In this document: one piece after another, positions 43,501-52,505 of the stretch
Position numbering within the stretch: position 1 is the first letter of the stretch
Layout of the letters: every line of letters begins with the position of its first letter
From: Treponema sp.
GTDB lineage: Bacteria; Spirochaetota; Spirochaetia; Treponematales; Treponemataceae
DNA: 64,000 bases
Reading direction: 5' to 3'
NCBI GenBank assembly: GCA_024687165.1
Contig: JAILEY010000031.1
Location: forward strand, 1-64,000
Program-made: the position numbers and the translations under genes
The notes under the pieces: generated by a model
The model's database searches: none
Told to the model about the DNA's origin: nothing
The model's input: the letters and a program-made list of their open reading frames with translations, nothing else

Positions 43501-43545
43501 ACAGAAAACAATTCTGCACTTGAATACGTTTAATCTTCAATGTAA
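43501..43545 (+). pseudogene. Decayed duplicate of the fliY 3' end
   Basis: The bases ACAGAAAACAATTCTGCACT and those following align with the last codons of fliY (42951-42995), and the frame ends at the same place: the remnant reads TENNSALEYV, stop, SSM, stop, where fliY reads [14 protein letters not shown]. An in-frame stop shows it is non-functional. Confidence 0.8.
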
Positions 43546-43552
43546 TATAAAA

Positions 43553-43590
43553 GGGTATTCTGAATTGAATCAGAGTACCCTGATTTTTTT
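43553..43590 (+). terminator. Duplicated intra-operon terminator after the FliL paralogue
   Basis: An 11-bp stem, GGGTATTCTGA with TCAGAGTACCC, around ATTGAA, followed by T. It is homologous to the terminator at 43002-43039, and the lower stem pairs changed together (CAGGCA/TGCCTG versus GGGTA/TACCC). Confidence 0.85.
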
Positions 43591-43645
43591 GTTTCCAGAG
43601 GGGATTTACGGAAACATTAAAAATTGAAAAAAAGCGGGTGGGAAA

Positions 43646-44365
43646 ATGTTTAATCTTAAAAAAATCATGGCAGTTCTTCTTGTTGCCGGAACTGCATCTT
43701 TTTTCTGTGGTGCGCAGAATAATACAGCTGAAGCAAAAGCGGAGACAGAATCCGTTCAGGAAAATAAAGAAAATCTTACGGATGCACAGAAAGCTCAGAA
43801 TGAAATTATTTTTTCAGATACAGAAACTGATGATGCATCTGCCGTTCAAAACAGCGGAACAAGCGGAGTTTTTGTTTTCCTTCGCATGATTCTTGTACTT
43901 GCAATCGTTGTCGGTGCAATCTATGTTATTTTCAGATTTTTTAAGAAGACTGTAAATCCTTCCGGTGATAAAGATCCATTTTTAAGAAAAGTTTCAAGCG
44001 TTCCTCTTGCAGTCGGTAAATCGGTGCAGATTGTTACTTTAATAGACAAGGCCTATATAATCGGTGTGTCTGATAACGGTGTTAATCTGATTGAAAAAAT
44101 TGATGATAAAGAATTGATTAACGCGATGAATCTTTATGCAGACAAAATGGATAATACAGCCAAGCCGAAAAATTTTGCAGAAGTCCTTGAATTATTTATG
44201 CCTTCAAAAGGAACTGAAGTTGCAGCTTCCGGTGAAACTGGAAAAACTGAAAGTAGTTCAAAACAAAAGTTAAAATCAATCTTTGGAAAAAAATCAACTT
44301 ATGATGCAGATACTATGGAATTGATTAATTCCCTTAAGAATAAAAGAATGAATGGTGGTGAATGA
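43646..44365 (+). CDS. fliO: Flagellar export protein FliO/FliZ
   Basis: FliO helps assemble the FliP ring of the export gate. It has an N-terminal signal-like segment (KKIMAVLLVAGTASFF), a polar acidic stretch, a membrane helix near residues 75-93 (FLRMILVLAIVVGAIYVIFR) and a cytoplasmic domain with SSVPLAVGKSVQIVTLIDKA, the typical FliO core, then IIGVSDNGVNLIEKI. Length 239. Position before fliP agrees. GCGGGTGGG precedes the ATG. Confidence 0.88.
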   Translation: MFNLKKIMAVLLVAGTASFFCGAQNNTAEAKAETESVQENKENLTDAQKAQNEIIFSDTETDDASAVQNSGTSGVFVFLRMILVLAIVVGAIYVIFRFFKKTVNPSGDKDPFLRKVSSVPLAVGKSVQIVTLIDKAYIIGVSDNGVNLIEKIDDKELINAMNLYADKMDNTAKPKNFAEVLELFMPSKGTEVAASGETGKTESSSKQKLKSIFGKKSTYDADTMELINSLKNKRMNGGE

Positions 44366-44366
44366 T

Positions 44367-45206
44367 ATGAAGTCCAGAAGTTTTTCAAAAAAAATCATTC
44401 GTTTTTTCTTTGTTATTTTGCTTGCTTCAGTTTGTGCATTTCCGGTTTCTTCACAATCAAACAATAATTTCCCTCAGGGCTCATCTTCAGGTACTACAGA
44501 AATGTCTGAGAGACAGACTGGTGTTGATTTTCCTTATGTAACTTTTACAGCAGCTTCTCCAAAAAATGGAAAGGAAGTTGCATTCAGTGTTCAGCTTCTT
44601 CTTCTTTTAACTTTGCTGACTCTTGCTCCAAGCATTTTTATTTTGATGACTTGTTTTTTGAGATTCAGCATTGTTCTTGACTTTATAAAAAGAGCACTTT
44701 CTTTACAGCAGGTTCCTCCGACGGCGGTCTTAAATGGAATTGCGCTTTTTATGACTCTCTTCTGCATGATGCCTACGTTCAAGGAGATTTATAAGGATTC
44801 CTTTAAGCCTCTTTCAAATAATGAAATATCACTTACACAGGCCTATACAAAAGCTGAGGCTCCTTTAAGGCTTTTTATGTTCCGCCAGATGAACAAGGAT
44901 GATTCTTATCTTAAGACATTCTGCAAAATGGCAAATGTAAAACCTAAGACTCTTTCTGACATACCGACTTATGTTGTTGTTCCGTCGTATATTCTTCATG
45001 AGCTTACGGTTGCATTTAAAATAGGTGTTCTTCTGTACATACCGTTTATCGTCATAGATATGGTCGTCTCCAGTATTCTTATGAGTATGGGTATGATGAT
45101 GCTTCCTCCGGTTCAGATTTCCATGCCGTTCAAGCTTATGCTTTTTGTTCTTGTAGACGGCTGGGGACTTCTTACACAGCAGCTTTTTCTCAGCGTAATG
45201 AAGTAG
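44367..45206 (+). CDS. fliP: Flagellar export gate protein FliP
   Basis: The core subunit of the export gate. It has a signal peptide-like N terminus (SFSKKIIRFFFVILLASVCA), an 80-residue variable region and the family signatures LTLAPSIFILMTCFLRFSIV, QVPPTAVLNGIALFMTLF and PFIVIDMVVSSILMSMGMMM. ATG at 44367 is chosen because GGTGGTG lies at the right distance; ATG 44352 overlaps fliO. Length 279. Confidence 0.95.
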   Translation: MKSRSFSKKIIRFFFVILLASVCAFPVSSQSNNNFPQGSSSGTTEMSERQTGVDFPYVTFTAASPKNGKEVAFSVQLLLLLTLLTLAPSIFILMTCFLRFSIVLDFIKRALSLQQVPPTAVLNGIALFMTLFCMMPTFKEIYKDSFKPLSNNEISLTQAYTKAEAPLRLFMFRQMNKDDSYLKTFCKMANVKPKTLSDIPTYVVVPSYILHELTVAFKIGVLLYIPFIVIDMVVSSILMSMGMMMLPPVQISMPFKLMLFVLVDGWGLLTQQLFLSVMK

Positions 45207-45216
45207 GTGGTGACGT

Positions 45217-45489
45217 ATGACGCTTAATGTTATTGAAAATCTTTTGCAGTCGGGGATTCTTCAGGTTTTGAAAATGACAGTTCCGATTCTTGGTTCTGCG
45301 CTGATTGTCGGACTGATTGTTGCAATTTTTCAGGCAACAACTTCGATTCAGGAACAGACCCTTACGTTTCTTCCAAAGTTCCTTGCGATTCTCATAGTTA
45401 TTGCACTTCTAGGCGGATGGATGTTTACTTCTATGAGACAGTATTTTATTGACATTCTGACAATGATTCCACGTATGAGCGGAAGGTAA
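45217..45489 (+). CDS. fliQ: Flagellar export gate protein FliQ
   Basis: A 90-residue protein with two membrane helices; the family pattern is seen in PILGSALIVGLIVAIFQATT and SIQEQTLTFLPKFLAILIVI. FliP, FliQ and FliR build the helical export channel. GGTGGTG precedes the ATG, ten bases after fliP. Confidence 0.96.
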   Translation: MTLNVIENLLQSGILQVLKMTVPILGSALIVGLIVAIFQATTSIQEQTLTFLPKFLAILIVIALLGGWMFTSMRQYFIDILTMIPRMSGR

Positions 45490-45497
45490 ACTGAAAA

Positions 45498-46316
45498 GTG
45501 CTTGAGAAGATTGTTTCCAATGCGCCTGTTTTTCTTCTTATTGCTGCCAGGTGCTTTGCAACACTGATGACGCTTCCTCTTCTTTCTGCAAAGACAGTTC
45601 CAAGAATGGCAAAAGTTGCTCTTGCAGGATACATGGCTTTTTTTATTTTCGGGCAGGTATCGCTTAATTCTGGAGTTTATTCAGCTTACAGATCGTACAT
45701 TTCTCCTACAGGAAATTTCAATCTTGATTTTGTTTTTCTTGTTGCCGGTGAAGTTTTAATCGGTCTTATAATGGGCTTTTTTGTGCAGATTATTTTTTCT
45801 GCTGTAAGTACTGCCGGTCAGTTTTTTTCATTTCAGATGGGATTTTCTGCGAGTGAAGTTTATGATTCCCTTAGTCAGGTTGAAAATCCGCTTATGGGTC
45901 AGTTTTTTAATTTTATTGCAATGCTTGTTTTTTTGCAGAATAACTGGCTGCAGCGTCTTTTTATTGAAGGTCTTCAGCAGAGTTTTTATTCATTGAATAC
46001 ATTTTCAATTTTGAATCATACGGATTATATGGGTCGTTTTATGCTTAAGAGTCTGACGATTCTTTTCCGTGATGCACTTATGATTGCTTTGCCGATAATG
46101 GGCTCGCTGTTTCTGATAAATGTTACAGTCGGTATTCTTTCAAAAGCTGCACCTCAAATGAACCTTTTGTCTGAAGGTTTCCCGATTCTCATGCTTACAT
46201 CATTCTTTTTGATTTTTATATTGATTCCAAGCTTTATGGAATTTTTTACTTCAACGTTTACTGCCGGCTTTGAATATATAGGCAAAATGCTGACTGATTT
46301 TGGAGGCGCAAAATGA
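45498..46316 (+). CDS. fliR: Flagellar export gate protein FliR
   Basis: A 272-residue membrane protein with about six helices, the last member of the FliPQR channel. Family segments: FLLIAARCFATLMTLPLLSA, GFFVQIIFSAVSTAGQFFSF, QMGFSASEVYD and KAAPQMNLLSEGFPILMLTS. It begins with GTG eight bases after fliQ and overlaps the flhB start by four bases. Confidence 0.95.
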   Translation: MLEKIVSNAPVFLLIAARCFATLMTLPLLSAKTVPRMAKVALAGYMAFFIFGQVSLNSGVYSAYRSYISPTGNFNLDFVFLVAGEVLIGLIMGFFVQIIFSAVSTAGQFFSFQMGFSASEVYDSLSQVENPLMGQFFNFIAMLVFLQNNWLQRLFIEGLQQSFYSLNTFSILNHTDYMGRFMLKSLTILFRDALMIALPIMGSLFLINVTVGILSKAAPQMNLLSEGFPILMLTSFFLIFILIPSFMEFFTSTFTAGFEYIGKMLTDFGGAK

Positions 46317-47407
46317 GTCAGATAGATCTCCAGTGGTTTGCTGCAGAAGATGAAGGAAAAACTGAGGAAGCAACAGAGTCAAAACTCAGGAAGGCACGTG
46401 AAGAAGGTCGTGTTGCTAAATCCCAGGAACTGAACGGTTCAATTGTTTTTTTGTTTACATCGCTCGCGGTGATTCTTCTTGCATCCTGGATTTTTGAAAA
46501 TCTTATAGAGATGATTAAATTTTATTTTTCAAATGTTACTTCAAAAAAAATTGATCAGTACAGATTTTTTTATGCGTTTGGAAAATATATTGTGATTCTT
46601 GCAGTTCCTGTTGCTGTTGTCGGTCTTATTGCAGGTGTTGTTATGAATATCGTTCAGAATAAGGGCTGGATTTATACAACAAAAACTATCAAGCCGAATT
46701 TTTCAAAAATCGTTCCAAAATTCGGTGAGTATTTTAAAAAGAATTTTTTCTCAATGATGGGGCTTTTTAATATCATAAAGTCCATCTTAAAAGTTGCAGT
46801 TATCGGTGTGATTGCTTTTTTCTTTATCCGAACTGATTTAAATACGACCATGCAGTTTCTTAAAGCGGCAGGACCAGCACTTGCCATGCTTCAGATTGCA
46901 AAAATGGTTGCAAAGCTTCTTGTGACAAGTGCAGTTGTTCTTGTTGTAATTGCAATTTTTGATTACGTAATGCAGCGCCGTGAATTCAAGCAGCAGATGA
47001 AAATGACAAAGCAGGAAGTTAAGGAAGAATTTAAAGAGAGTGAAGGGGATCCTGAAGTAAAGGGGCGTCTTGAAAGTGCTCAGAAGGAAATGCTTCAGCA
47101 GAATATGCCCAAAGCTGTACGTGAATCCGATGTTGTTATTACGAACCCTACACATTTTGCAGTCTCCCTTCAGTGGAAAAAAACTGAAATGGATGCACCG
47201 CAGATTACTGCAAAGGGTATGGATGAAACGGCTCTTACGATGAGACGCATTGCGACTGAAGCAGAAGTTCCTGTTATAGAAAACAGACCGCTTGCCCGTG
47301 GTTTGTATAATGATACAGAGGTCGGTGACGTTATTCCTGCAAGCTACTTGAGACTTATTGCGCAGGTTTATGCACAGATCGGCTTTATGGAAAAAAATAA
47401 ATCTTAA
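46313..47407 (+). CDS. flhB: Flagellar export switch protein FlhB
   Basis: FlhB controls the substrate class of the export apparatus. N-terminal KTEEATESKLRKAREEGRVAK and four membrane helices are followed by the cytoplasmic domain with the autocleavage motif in VVITNPTHFAVSLQW, then PVIENRPLARGLY. Length 364. It ends the upstream block of export genes; the next gene is the unrelated DUF1846 gene rather than flhA. Confidence 0.97.
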   Translation: MSQIDLQWFAAEDEGKTEEATESKLRKAREEGRVAKSQELNGSIVFLFTSLAVILLASWIFENLIEMIKFYFSNVTSKKIDQYRFFYAFGKYIVILAVPVAVVGLIAGVVMNIVQNKGWIYTTKTIKPNFSKIVPKFGEYFKKNFFSMMGLFNIIKSILKVAVIGVIAFFFIRTDLNTTMQFLKAAGPALAMLQIAKMVAKLLVTSAVVLVVIAIFDYVMQRREFKQQMKMTKQEVKEEFKESEGDPEVKGRLESAQKEMLQQNMPKAVRESDVVITNPTHFAVSLQWKKTEMDAPQITAKGMDETALTMRRIATEAEVPVIENRPLARGLYNDTEVGDVIPASYLRLIAQVYAQIGFMEKNKS

Positions 47408-47466
47408 AGTTTTAGTGATTTTAAATTTGATTTTTTTTGTTCATAATGATAGTATTCAATCCCGTT

Positions 47467-48939
47467 ATGAAAAACGGATTCGACAACGACAAATATCTTA
47501 AAATTCAATCAGAACACATTAAAGAACGCATCTCAGAATTTGGAAATAAGCTTTATCTTGAATTCGGCGGTAAGCTTTTTGATGACTATCATGCAAGCCG
47601 TGTTTTGCCGGGATTTCAGCCGGACAGTAAACTCAAGATGCTGATGCAGCTTTCTGATTGTGCAGAAATCGTAATCGTAATCAGTGCAGTTGATATTGAA
47701 AAAAATAAAGTTCGCGGAGATCTGGGAATTACATATGATATGGATGTTTTAAGACTCCGTGATGAATTTCAGAATCGCGGGCTTATGGTTGGAAGTGTTT
47801 GTATTACTCATTATGCAGGACAGACTGCTGCAGATATTTTCCGCTCAAAGCTCGAAAAAATGAATATTAAAACATACGTTCATTATAAAATCGAAGGGTA
47901 TCCTCACAATGTTGCTCTTATTGACAGTGATGAAGGATACGGAAAAAATGATTATATTGAAACTTCAAGACCACTTGTTGTAATTACAGCTCCTGGTCCT
48001 GGAAGCGGAAAAATGGCTGTATGTTTAAGTCAGCTTTATCAGGATAACAAGCGTAATATCAAAGCAGGTTATGCAAAATTTGAAACATTCCCGATCTGGA
48101 ATCTTTCGCTCAAGCATCCTGTCAACCTTGCATATGAAGCTGCAACTGCTGATCTTAATGATGTTAATATGATAGATCCGTTCCATCTTGAGGCATACGG
48201 AAAAACAACTGTAAATTACAACCGTGATATTGAAATCTTCCCGGTTCTCAATGCAATTTTTGAAGGAATTTATGGTGAAAATCCATACAAAAGCCCGACT
48301 GACATGGGTGTTAATATGGCCGGTTATTGTATTTATGATGATGATGCCTGTAGGAATGCAAGTAATCAGGAAATCATACGCCGATATTACACAGCATTGA
48401 ATCGTCTTGCAGAAGGAAAATGCGATGAATCAGAAGTTAGAAAAATTGAGCTTTTGATGAAGCAGTCTAAAATTTCTACAAATGACCGCCGTGTAACAGA
48501 AGCTGCAAAAGAACGCGGTTCAAAAAATAATGTTCCTGCTGCTGCAATTGAGCTTGCTGACGGAACTATTATTACATCTGAAACTTCAAGTCTTCTTGGA
48601 ACAAGTGCGGCTCTTATTCTTAATGCTGCAAAACATCTTGCCGGCATTGACCACAGTATAAAGCTTATTCCGTCTGATATGATTGAGCCTATTCAGAATA
48701 TGAAGGTTTCTTATCTTCGCGGAAAAAATCCACGGCTTCATACGGATGAAGTTCTTGTTGCTCTTGCAATGCTTTCTAAAAATGATGAAAACTGCAGAAA
48801 GGCTATTGAAGTTCTTCCTCAATTTAAGGGCTGTCAGGTGCATACAACTGTAATGCTCAGTGAAGTTGACAGAAAAATTTTCAAGAAGCTTGGTGTAGAC
48901 GTTACATGTGAGCCTGTGCTGAAAAAAGGCACTTTATAA
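47467..48939 (+). CDS. DUF1846-family protein
   Basis: A cytoplasmic protein of about 490 residues that matches the DUF1846 family over its whole length: KNGFDNDKYL, LYLEFGGKLFDDYHASRVLP, ITAPGPGSGKMAVCLSQLY and HLEAYGKTTVNYNRDIEIFP, and the ending has NPRLHTDEVLVALAMLS. GPGSGK resembles a phosphate-binding loop. The function of the family is not established as far as I know. The start is uncertain: ATG 47467 fits family alignments; TTG 47437 and ATG 47446 are alternatives. No ribosome site is seen; a TTGATT-17-TAGTAT sequence ends 11 bases before 47467. It interrupts the flhB-flhA order usual for spirochaetes. Confidence 0.85.
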   Translation: MKNGFDNDKYLKIQSEHIKERISEFGNKLYLEFGGKLFDDYHASRVLPGFQPDSKLKMLMQLSDCAEIVIVISAVDIEKNKVRGDLGITYDMDVLRLRDEFQNRGLMVGSVCITHYAGQTAADIFRSKLEKMNIKTYVHYKIEGYPHNVALIDSDEGYGKNDYIETSRPLVVITAPGPGSGKMAVCLSQLYQDNKRNIKAGYAKFETFPIWNLSLKHPVNLAYEAATADLNDVNMIDPFHLEAYGKTTVNYNRDIEIFPVLNAIFEGIYGENPYKSPTDMGVNMAGYCIYDDDACRNASNQEIIRRYYTALNRLAEGKCDESEVRKIELLMKQSKISTNDRRVTEAAKERGSKNNVPAAAIELADGTIITSETSSLLGTSAALILNAAKHLAGIDHSIKLIPSDMIEPIQNMKVSYLRGKNPRLHTDEVLVALAMLSKNDENCRKAIEVLPQFKGCQVHTTVMLSEVDRKIFKKLGVDVTCEPVLKKGTL

Positions 48940-48942
48940 GAC

Positions 48943-48971
48943 TTGTCAAATTTATCTTTTCATGGTAAAAT
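48943..48971 (+). promoter_or_regulatory. Candidate promoter of the flhA-flhF-flhG block
   Basis: TTGTCA at 48943-48948 and TAAAAT at 48966-48971 are 17 bases apart, each one base off consensus. It lies after the DUF1846 gene and 35 bases before flhA, so the later part of the cluster can be transcribed independently. Confidence 0.65.
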
Positions 48972-49006
48972 TTCCCATTGCTTTTTGAAGTGAAGGGTGG
49001 GGACTC

Positions 49007-51142
49007 GTGCCGGAAAAGCTTAATTCAAGGATTTCTATTTTTAAAATCATCACAGGAAATGCTCTTGCTGCGGGTGTTGTAGTAATTGCGTTGTTTATGT
49101 TTATTCCTCTTCCAAAAGTTGCAATTGACTTTGCTATGGCTTTGAATCTTGCAATGTCGTTTATTGTTCTTTTGAATGTTTTGAACATGAAGCGTGCAGC
49201 AGATTTTACTTCTTTTCCTCGGCTTGTACTTATAATTACTCTTTTCGGGCTTGCAATCAATATTTCTTCAACACGAAATATTCTTGTAAATCCTGTAACG
49301 ACCGGCTCCGGACATATGGCGGGTCAGAGCGAAATGGTTCAGACTTTTGCAAATATCGTTGCGGGAAATAATGTTCTTATCGGTTTTATAATTTTTATAA
49401 TTCTTATTGTTGTTCAGGTTCTTGTTGTTACAAAAGGTGCTGATCGTGTTGCAGAAGTTACTGCCAGATTTACTTTGGACAGCATGAACAACAAAATGTT
49501 TACAATCCAGAATCAGATGAATAATGGTTCTATTTCAGAAGAAGAAGGCGATTTTAAAATCAAGCAGCTTCGTCAGGAAGTAGATTTTTATTCTGCAATG
49601 GATGGTTCTTCAAAATTTGTAAGCGGAAACGTAAAGGCTGGAATTTTTATTACTGTTATAAATTTAATCGGCGGAATTATTACCGGTTCTCTTGCCGGTG
49701 CTTCTTTATCTGATGCCTTAAATTCCTATGCAAAGCTTACGATTGGTGACGGACTTATGTCTCAGCTTCCGGCGCTTCTTTTGTCATTCTCTACAGGTTT
49801 GCTTATTACTGGAAGTAATGAAGGCGAGTATCTTTCAGATCAGTTCAAGGATCAGTTTTCGAGAGATGGAACGACTTATATTATTGTCGGCGGAACTTTG
49901 TGTGCACTTGGACTTGCATTTCATAATCAGGCTAGTGTTGTACTTATCATTCTTGGCGGATTGTTTATTTTCTTCGGTTCAAGACTCAATAAGTTTAATA
50001 AAAAGAAAGCTGAGGATGAACTTGTTGCAGCTGAGCAGGCAAAGAAAAATCCTCAGGGTGCAAATGGAAATGTAACTGAAGAAGTTTCTCCAATTGCAAA
50101 ACTCGATGACCTTGCACTTGAAATCGGTTATGCACTTATACCTCTTGTTGATGCGGAAAAGGGTGCTGAACTCATGAGCCGCGTAAAGAGAATTCGTCGT
50201 GAGGCCGCTCTTGACCTTGGACTTGTAATTCCTCCTATTCATATTATGGATCAGATGGAGCTTAATCCTGAAGAATATTCATTTAAAATCCGTGGCGTTG
50301 AAGTAGGTAAGTGCCGTCTTAAGCTCGGTCATTTTATGTGTCTGAATACGGGTAATGTTCCTAAAGACCGTGAGCTTGTCGGTGAAAAAACTAAGGATCC
50401 TGCATTTGGAATGGATGCAATCTGGCTGCCTGATTCAAAGCGTATGGAAGCTGAAAAAGCCGGTTATGCTGTAATTGATGCACCTACAATCATTGCAACT
50501 CACCTTACTGAATTGATCAGACATAATGCTGCAACGATTTTGAGTCGTCAGTCAGTAAGCGCAATGCTTGAAGAAATTAAGAAAACAAATTCTGTTGTTG
50601 TTGATGAAGTTATTTCCGGCGAAAACAGATTTACATATGGTGATGTTGAAGCTATTCTCAAGAACCTTCTTAATGAACAGGTAAGTATCAGAAATATGAT
50701 TGTAATCCTTGAAACAATCGGGGATTATGGACGTCTTACTCATGATACATGGGAACTTACGGAAAAAGTCCGCGAAGCACTTGGTGCACAGATTTGTCAT
50801 CAGTATGTTGATGAAGATAAGATTCTTCGTGTTCTTAATATTTCTCAGGAATACGCACAGAAAATTCTTGAACATAAAACTGTAATTTCTGGAAAGGGAC
50901 CGACACTTGCATTCGATCCGGTTGATACAAGAAATTTCATTTCATCTGTAAGTAACGCAATTGCTGCCGTAAGAGAAAGAAATTATCTTCCAATCATTCT
51001 TTGTCCGTCTGAAGTCAGAAGAGTTATAAAGAGTGCTGCTGTAGATTATGGAATGCCTGGAGTAGTTGTTCTTTCTGTTAATGAAGTTGTTGCTGCTTCA
51101 CCAAATATAAAAGTTGAATCACTGGGAGAAATAAATGGCTAA
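49007..51142 (+). CDS. flhA: Flagellar export protein FlhA
   Basis: FlhA forms the nonameric export ring. The first 330 residues have about eight membrane helices with the FHIPEP-region motifs PLPKVAIDFAMALNLAMSFI, RLVLIITLFGLAINISSTR and KFVSGNVKAGIFITVINLIG. The cytoplasmic domain has IPPIHIMDQMELNPEEYSF, GYAVIDAPTIIATHLTELIR and LPIILCPSEVRR. Length 711. It begins with GTG after GGGTGGGG and overlaps the flhF start by eight bases. Confidence 0.96.
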   Translation: MPEKLNSRISIFKIITGNALAAGVVVIALFMFIPLPKVAIDFAMALNLAMSFIVLLNVLNMKRAADFTSFPRLVLIITLFGLAINISSTRNILVNPVTTGSGHMAGQSEMVQTFANIVAGNNVLIGFIIFIILIVVQVLVVTKGADRVAEVTARFTLDSMNNKMFTIQNQMNNGSISEEEGDFKIKQLRQEVDFYSAMDGSSKFVSGNVKAGIFITVINLIGGIITGSLAGASLSDALNSYAKLTIGDGLMSQLPALLLSFSTGLLITGSNEGEYLSDQFKDQFSRDGTTYIIVGGTLCALGLAFHNQASVVLIILGGLFIFFGSRLNKFNKKKAEDELVAAEQAKKNPQGANGNVTEEVSPIAKLDDLALEIGYALIPLVDAEKGAELMSRVKRIRREAALDLGLVIPPIHIMDQMELNPEEYSFKIRGVEVGKCRLKLGHFMCLNTGNVPKDRELVGEKTKDPAFGMDAIWLPDSKRMEAEKAGYAVIDAPTIIATHLTELIRHNAATILSRQSVSAMLEEIKKTNSVVVDEVISGENRFTYGDVEAILKNLLNEQVSIRNMIVILETIGDYGRLTHDTWELTEKVREALGAQICHQYVDEDKILRVLNISQEYAQKILEHKTVISGKGPTLAFDPVDTRNFISSVSNAIAAVRERNYLPIILCPSEVRRVIKSAAVDYGMPGVVVLSVNEVVAASPNIKVESLGEING

Positions 51143-52481
51143 CGAGATTCCATGGCAGGATAAAGTCTATACTATCAAAGGTGAGTCTTATGCAGAAATT
51201 GAAGACAGGCTTTACCAGCAGTACGGCGTAAATTTCACCATATTAAATCATAAACCTGGATTTAAAAAAGGATTTCTCGGCTTTTTTCAGAAGCAGTATT
51301 GCGTTGTAAGGTATCAGTTAAAAAATGCAGCTGTTCCGGTTGCAGAAAAAAAGAGCGTGGTGTCAGCTCCTTCTGCTTCATATTCTCATGCAAATCTCTC
51401 AAACAGAATTTCACCTGCAGGTGCAACGGATAATTCGACTGATTCATTTTTAAGAAACAGAGATTCCATACTTAATAAAGTTAATCCGAGCGTTACAAGC
51501 AACATTCAGCTTGGTGTTCTTACAAAGCAGCTTGATGAATTTGAAAAGAAAATTACTCAGCAGATGGATCGCGTTGTAAAAGTTACTTCTGCAGAAGAAG
51601 AGCATAACAGCATAATAAGAATCCGCGAAATCCTTGAAGATAATGAATTTACACGTTCTTATATCAATAAAATTCTTGAAAGAATCAGACGTGATCTTAC
51701 AATTACTGAGCTTGATGATTTTGATTTTGTTCAGGAAAAAGTAATGGACTGGATCGGTGAAAGTATTCTTATTGCAAAAGAAAAAACTGTTGCTCCTCCA
51801 AACGTTATTATTCTTGTTGGCCCTACTGGTGTTGGAAAAACTACAACTCTTGCAAAGATGGGTGCTTCTGTAAGAATCAATTATCGCGATCACAAAGAAA
51901 AATATAAGTTTCCTCCAAGAATCAGAATGATTTCTACAGACTCAATGCGTGTAGGGGCTGTTCAGCAGCTTCAGCGATGGGCAGAGCTTATTGATGTAAA
52001 TGTTGATAAAGCTGAATATGCAGAAGATCTTGAAACTTTGTGCCGTGGTTATGCTGAAAATTCAGATTATATTTTTATTGATACAAGCGGATATTCTCCA
52101 AATGATTTTAAGAATATTGCAAAGATGCGTGAAACGCTCAGCGTAAAAAATATGAATGAAAATATTTATTTAGCTGTTGCAGCAGGTGTCAGTGCAAAAG
52201 ATCTTGAGAATATAATCAGGAATTATGAATGTTTTAATTTCAAGAGTGTAATCGTTACAAAGTGTGATGAAACTCTTGTTTATGGAAGGATTATCAGCGT
52301 GCTTTCTGAAAAAGAAAAATCGCTTTCATGGCTTACGGTTGGACAGGATGTTATGGGAACTCTCAAAAAAGCATCGCCTGTTTATTTCCTTGAACGGCTT
52401 AAAGGATTTAAATTCAATAAAGAACATGTTGAAAAAAAGTTCGGAAATGCCGATAAGGAAGCAATGGACTATAAATTTTAA
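51135..52481 (+). CDS. flhF: Flagellar SRP-like GTPase FlhF
   Basis: FlhF places flagella, at the poles in spirochaetes, and belongs to the SRP GTPase family. The N-terminal basic domain (about 1-150) is followed by a helical N region and the G domain with VILVGPTGVGKTTTLAKMGA, the SRP motif STDSMRVGAVQQLQRWAEL, DTSGYSPND and IVTKCDET. Length 448. The ATG overlaps the flhA end. Confidence 0.95.
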   Translation: MANEIPWQDKVYTIKGESYAEIEDRLYQQYGVNFTILNHKPGFKKGFLGFFQKQYCVVRYQLKNAAVPVAEKKSVVSAPSASYSHANLSNRISPAGATDNSTDSFLRNRDSILNKVNPSVTSNIQLGVLTKQLDEFEKKITQQMDRVVKVTSAEEEHNSIIRIREILEDNEFTRSYINKILERIRRDLTITELDDFDFVQEKVMDWIGESILIAKEKTVAPPNVIILVGPTGVGKTTTLAKMGASVRINYRDHKEKYKFPPRIRMISTDSMRVGAVQQLQRWAELIDVNVDKAEYAEDLETLCRGYAENSDYIFIDTSGYSPNDFKNIAKMRETLSVKNMNENIYLAVAAGVSAKDLENIIRNYECFNFKSVIVTKCDETLVYGRIISVLSEKEKSLSWLTVGQDVMGTLKKASPVYFLERLKGFKFNKEHVEKKFGNADKEAMDYKF

Positions 52482-52505
52482 AAATCGAGTTGGAGAATAA
52501 TAATA

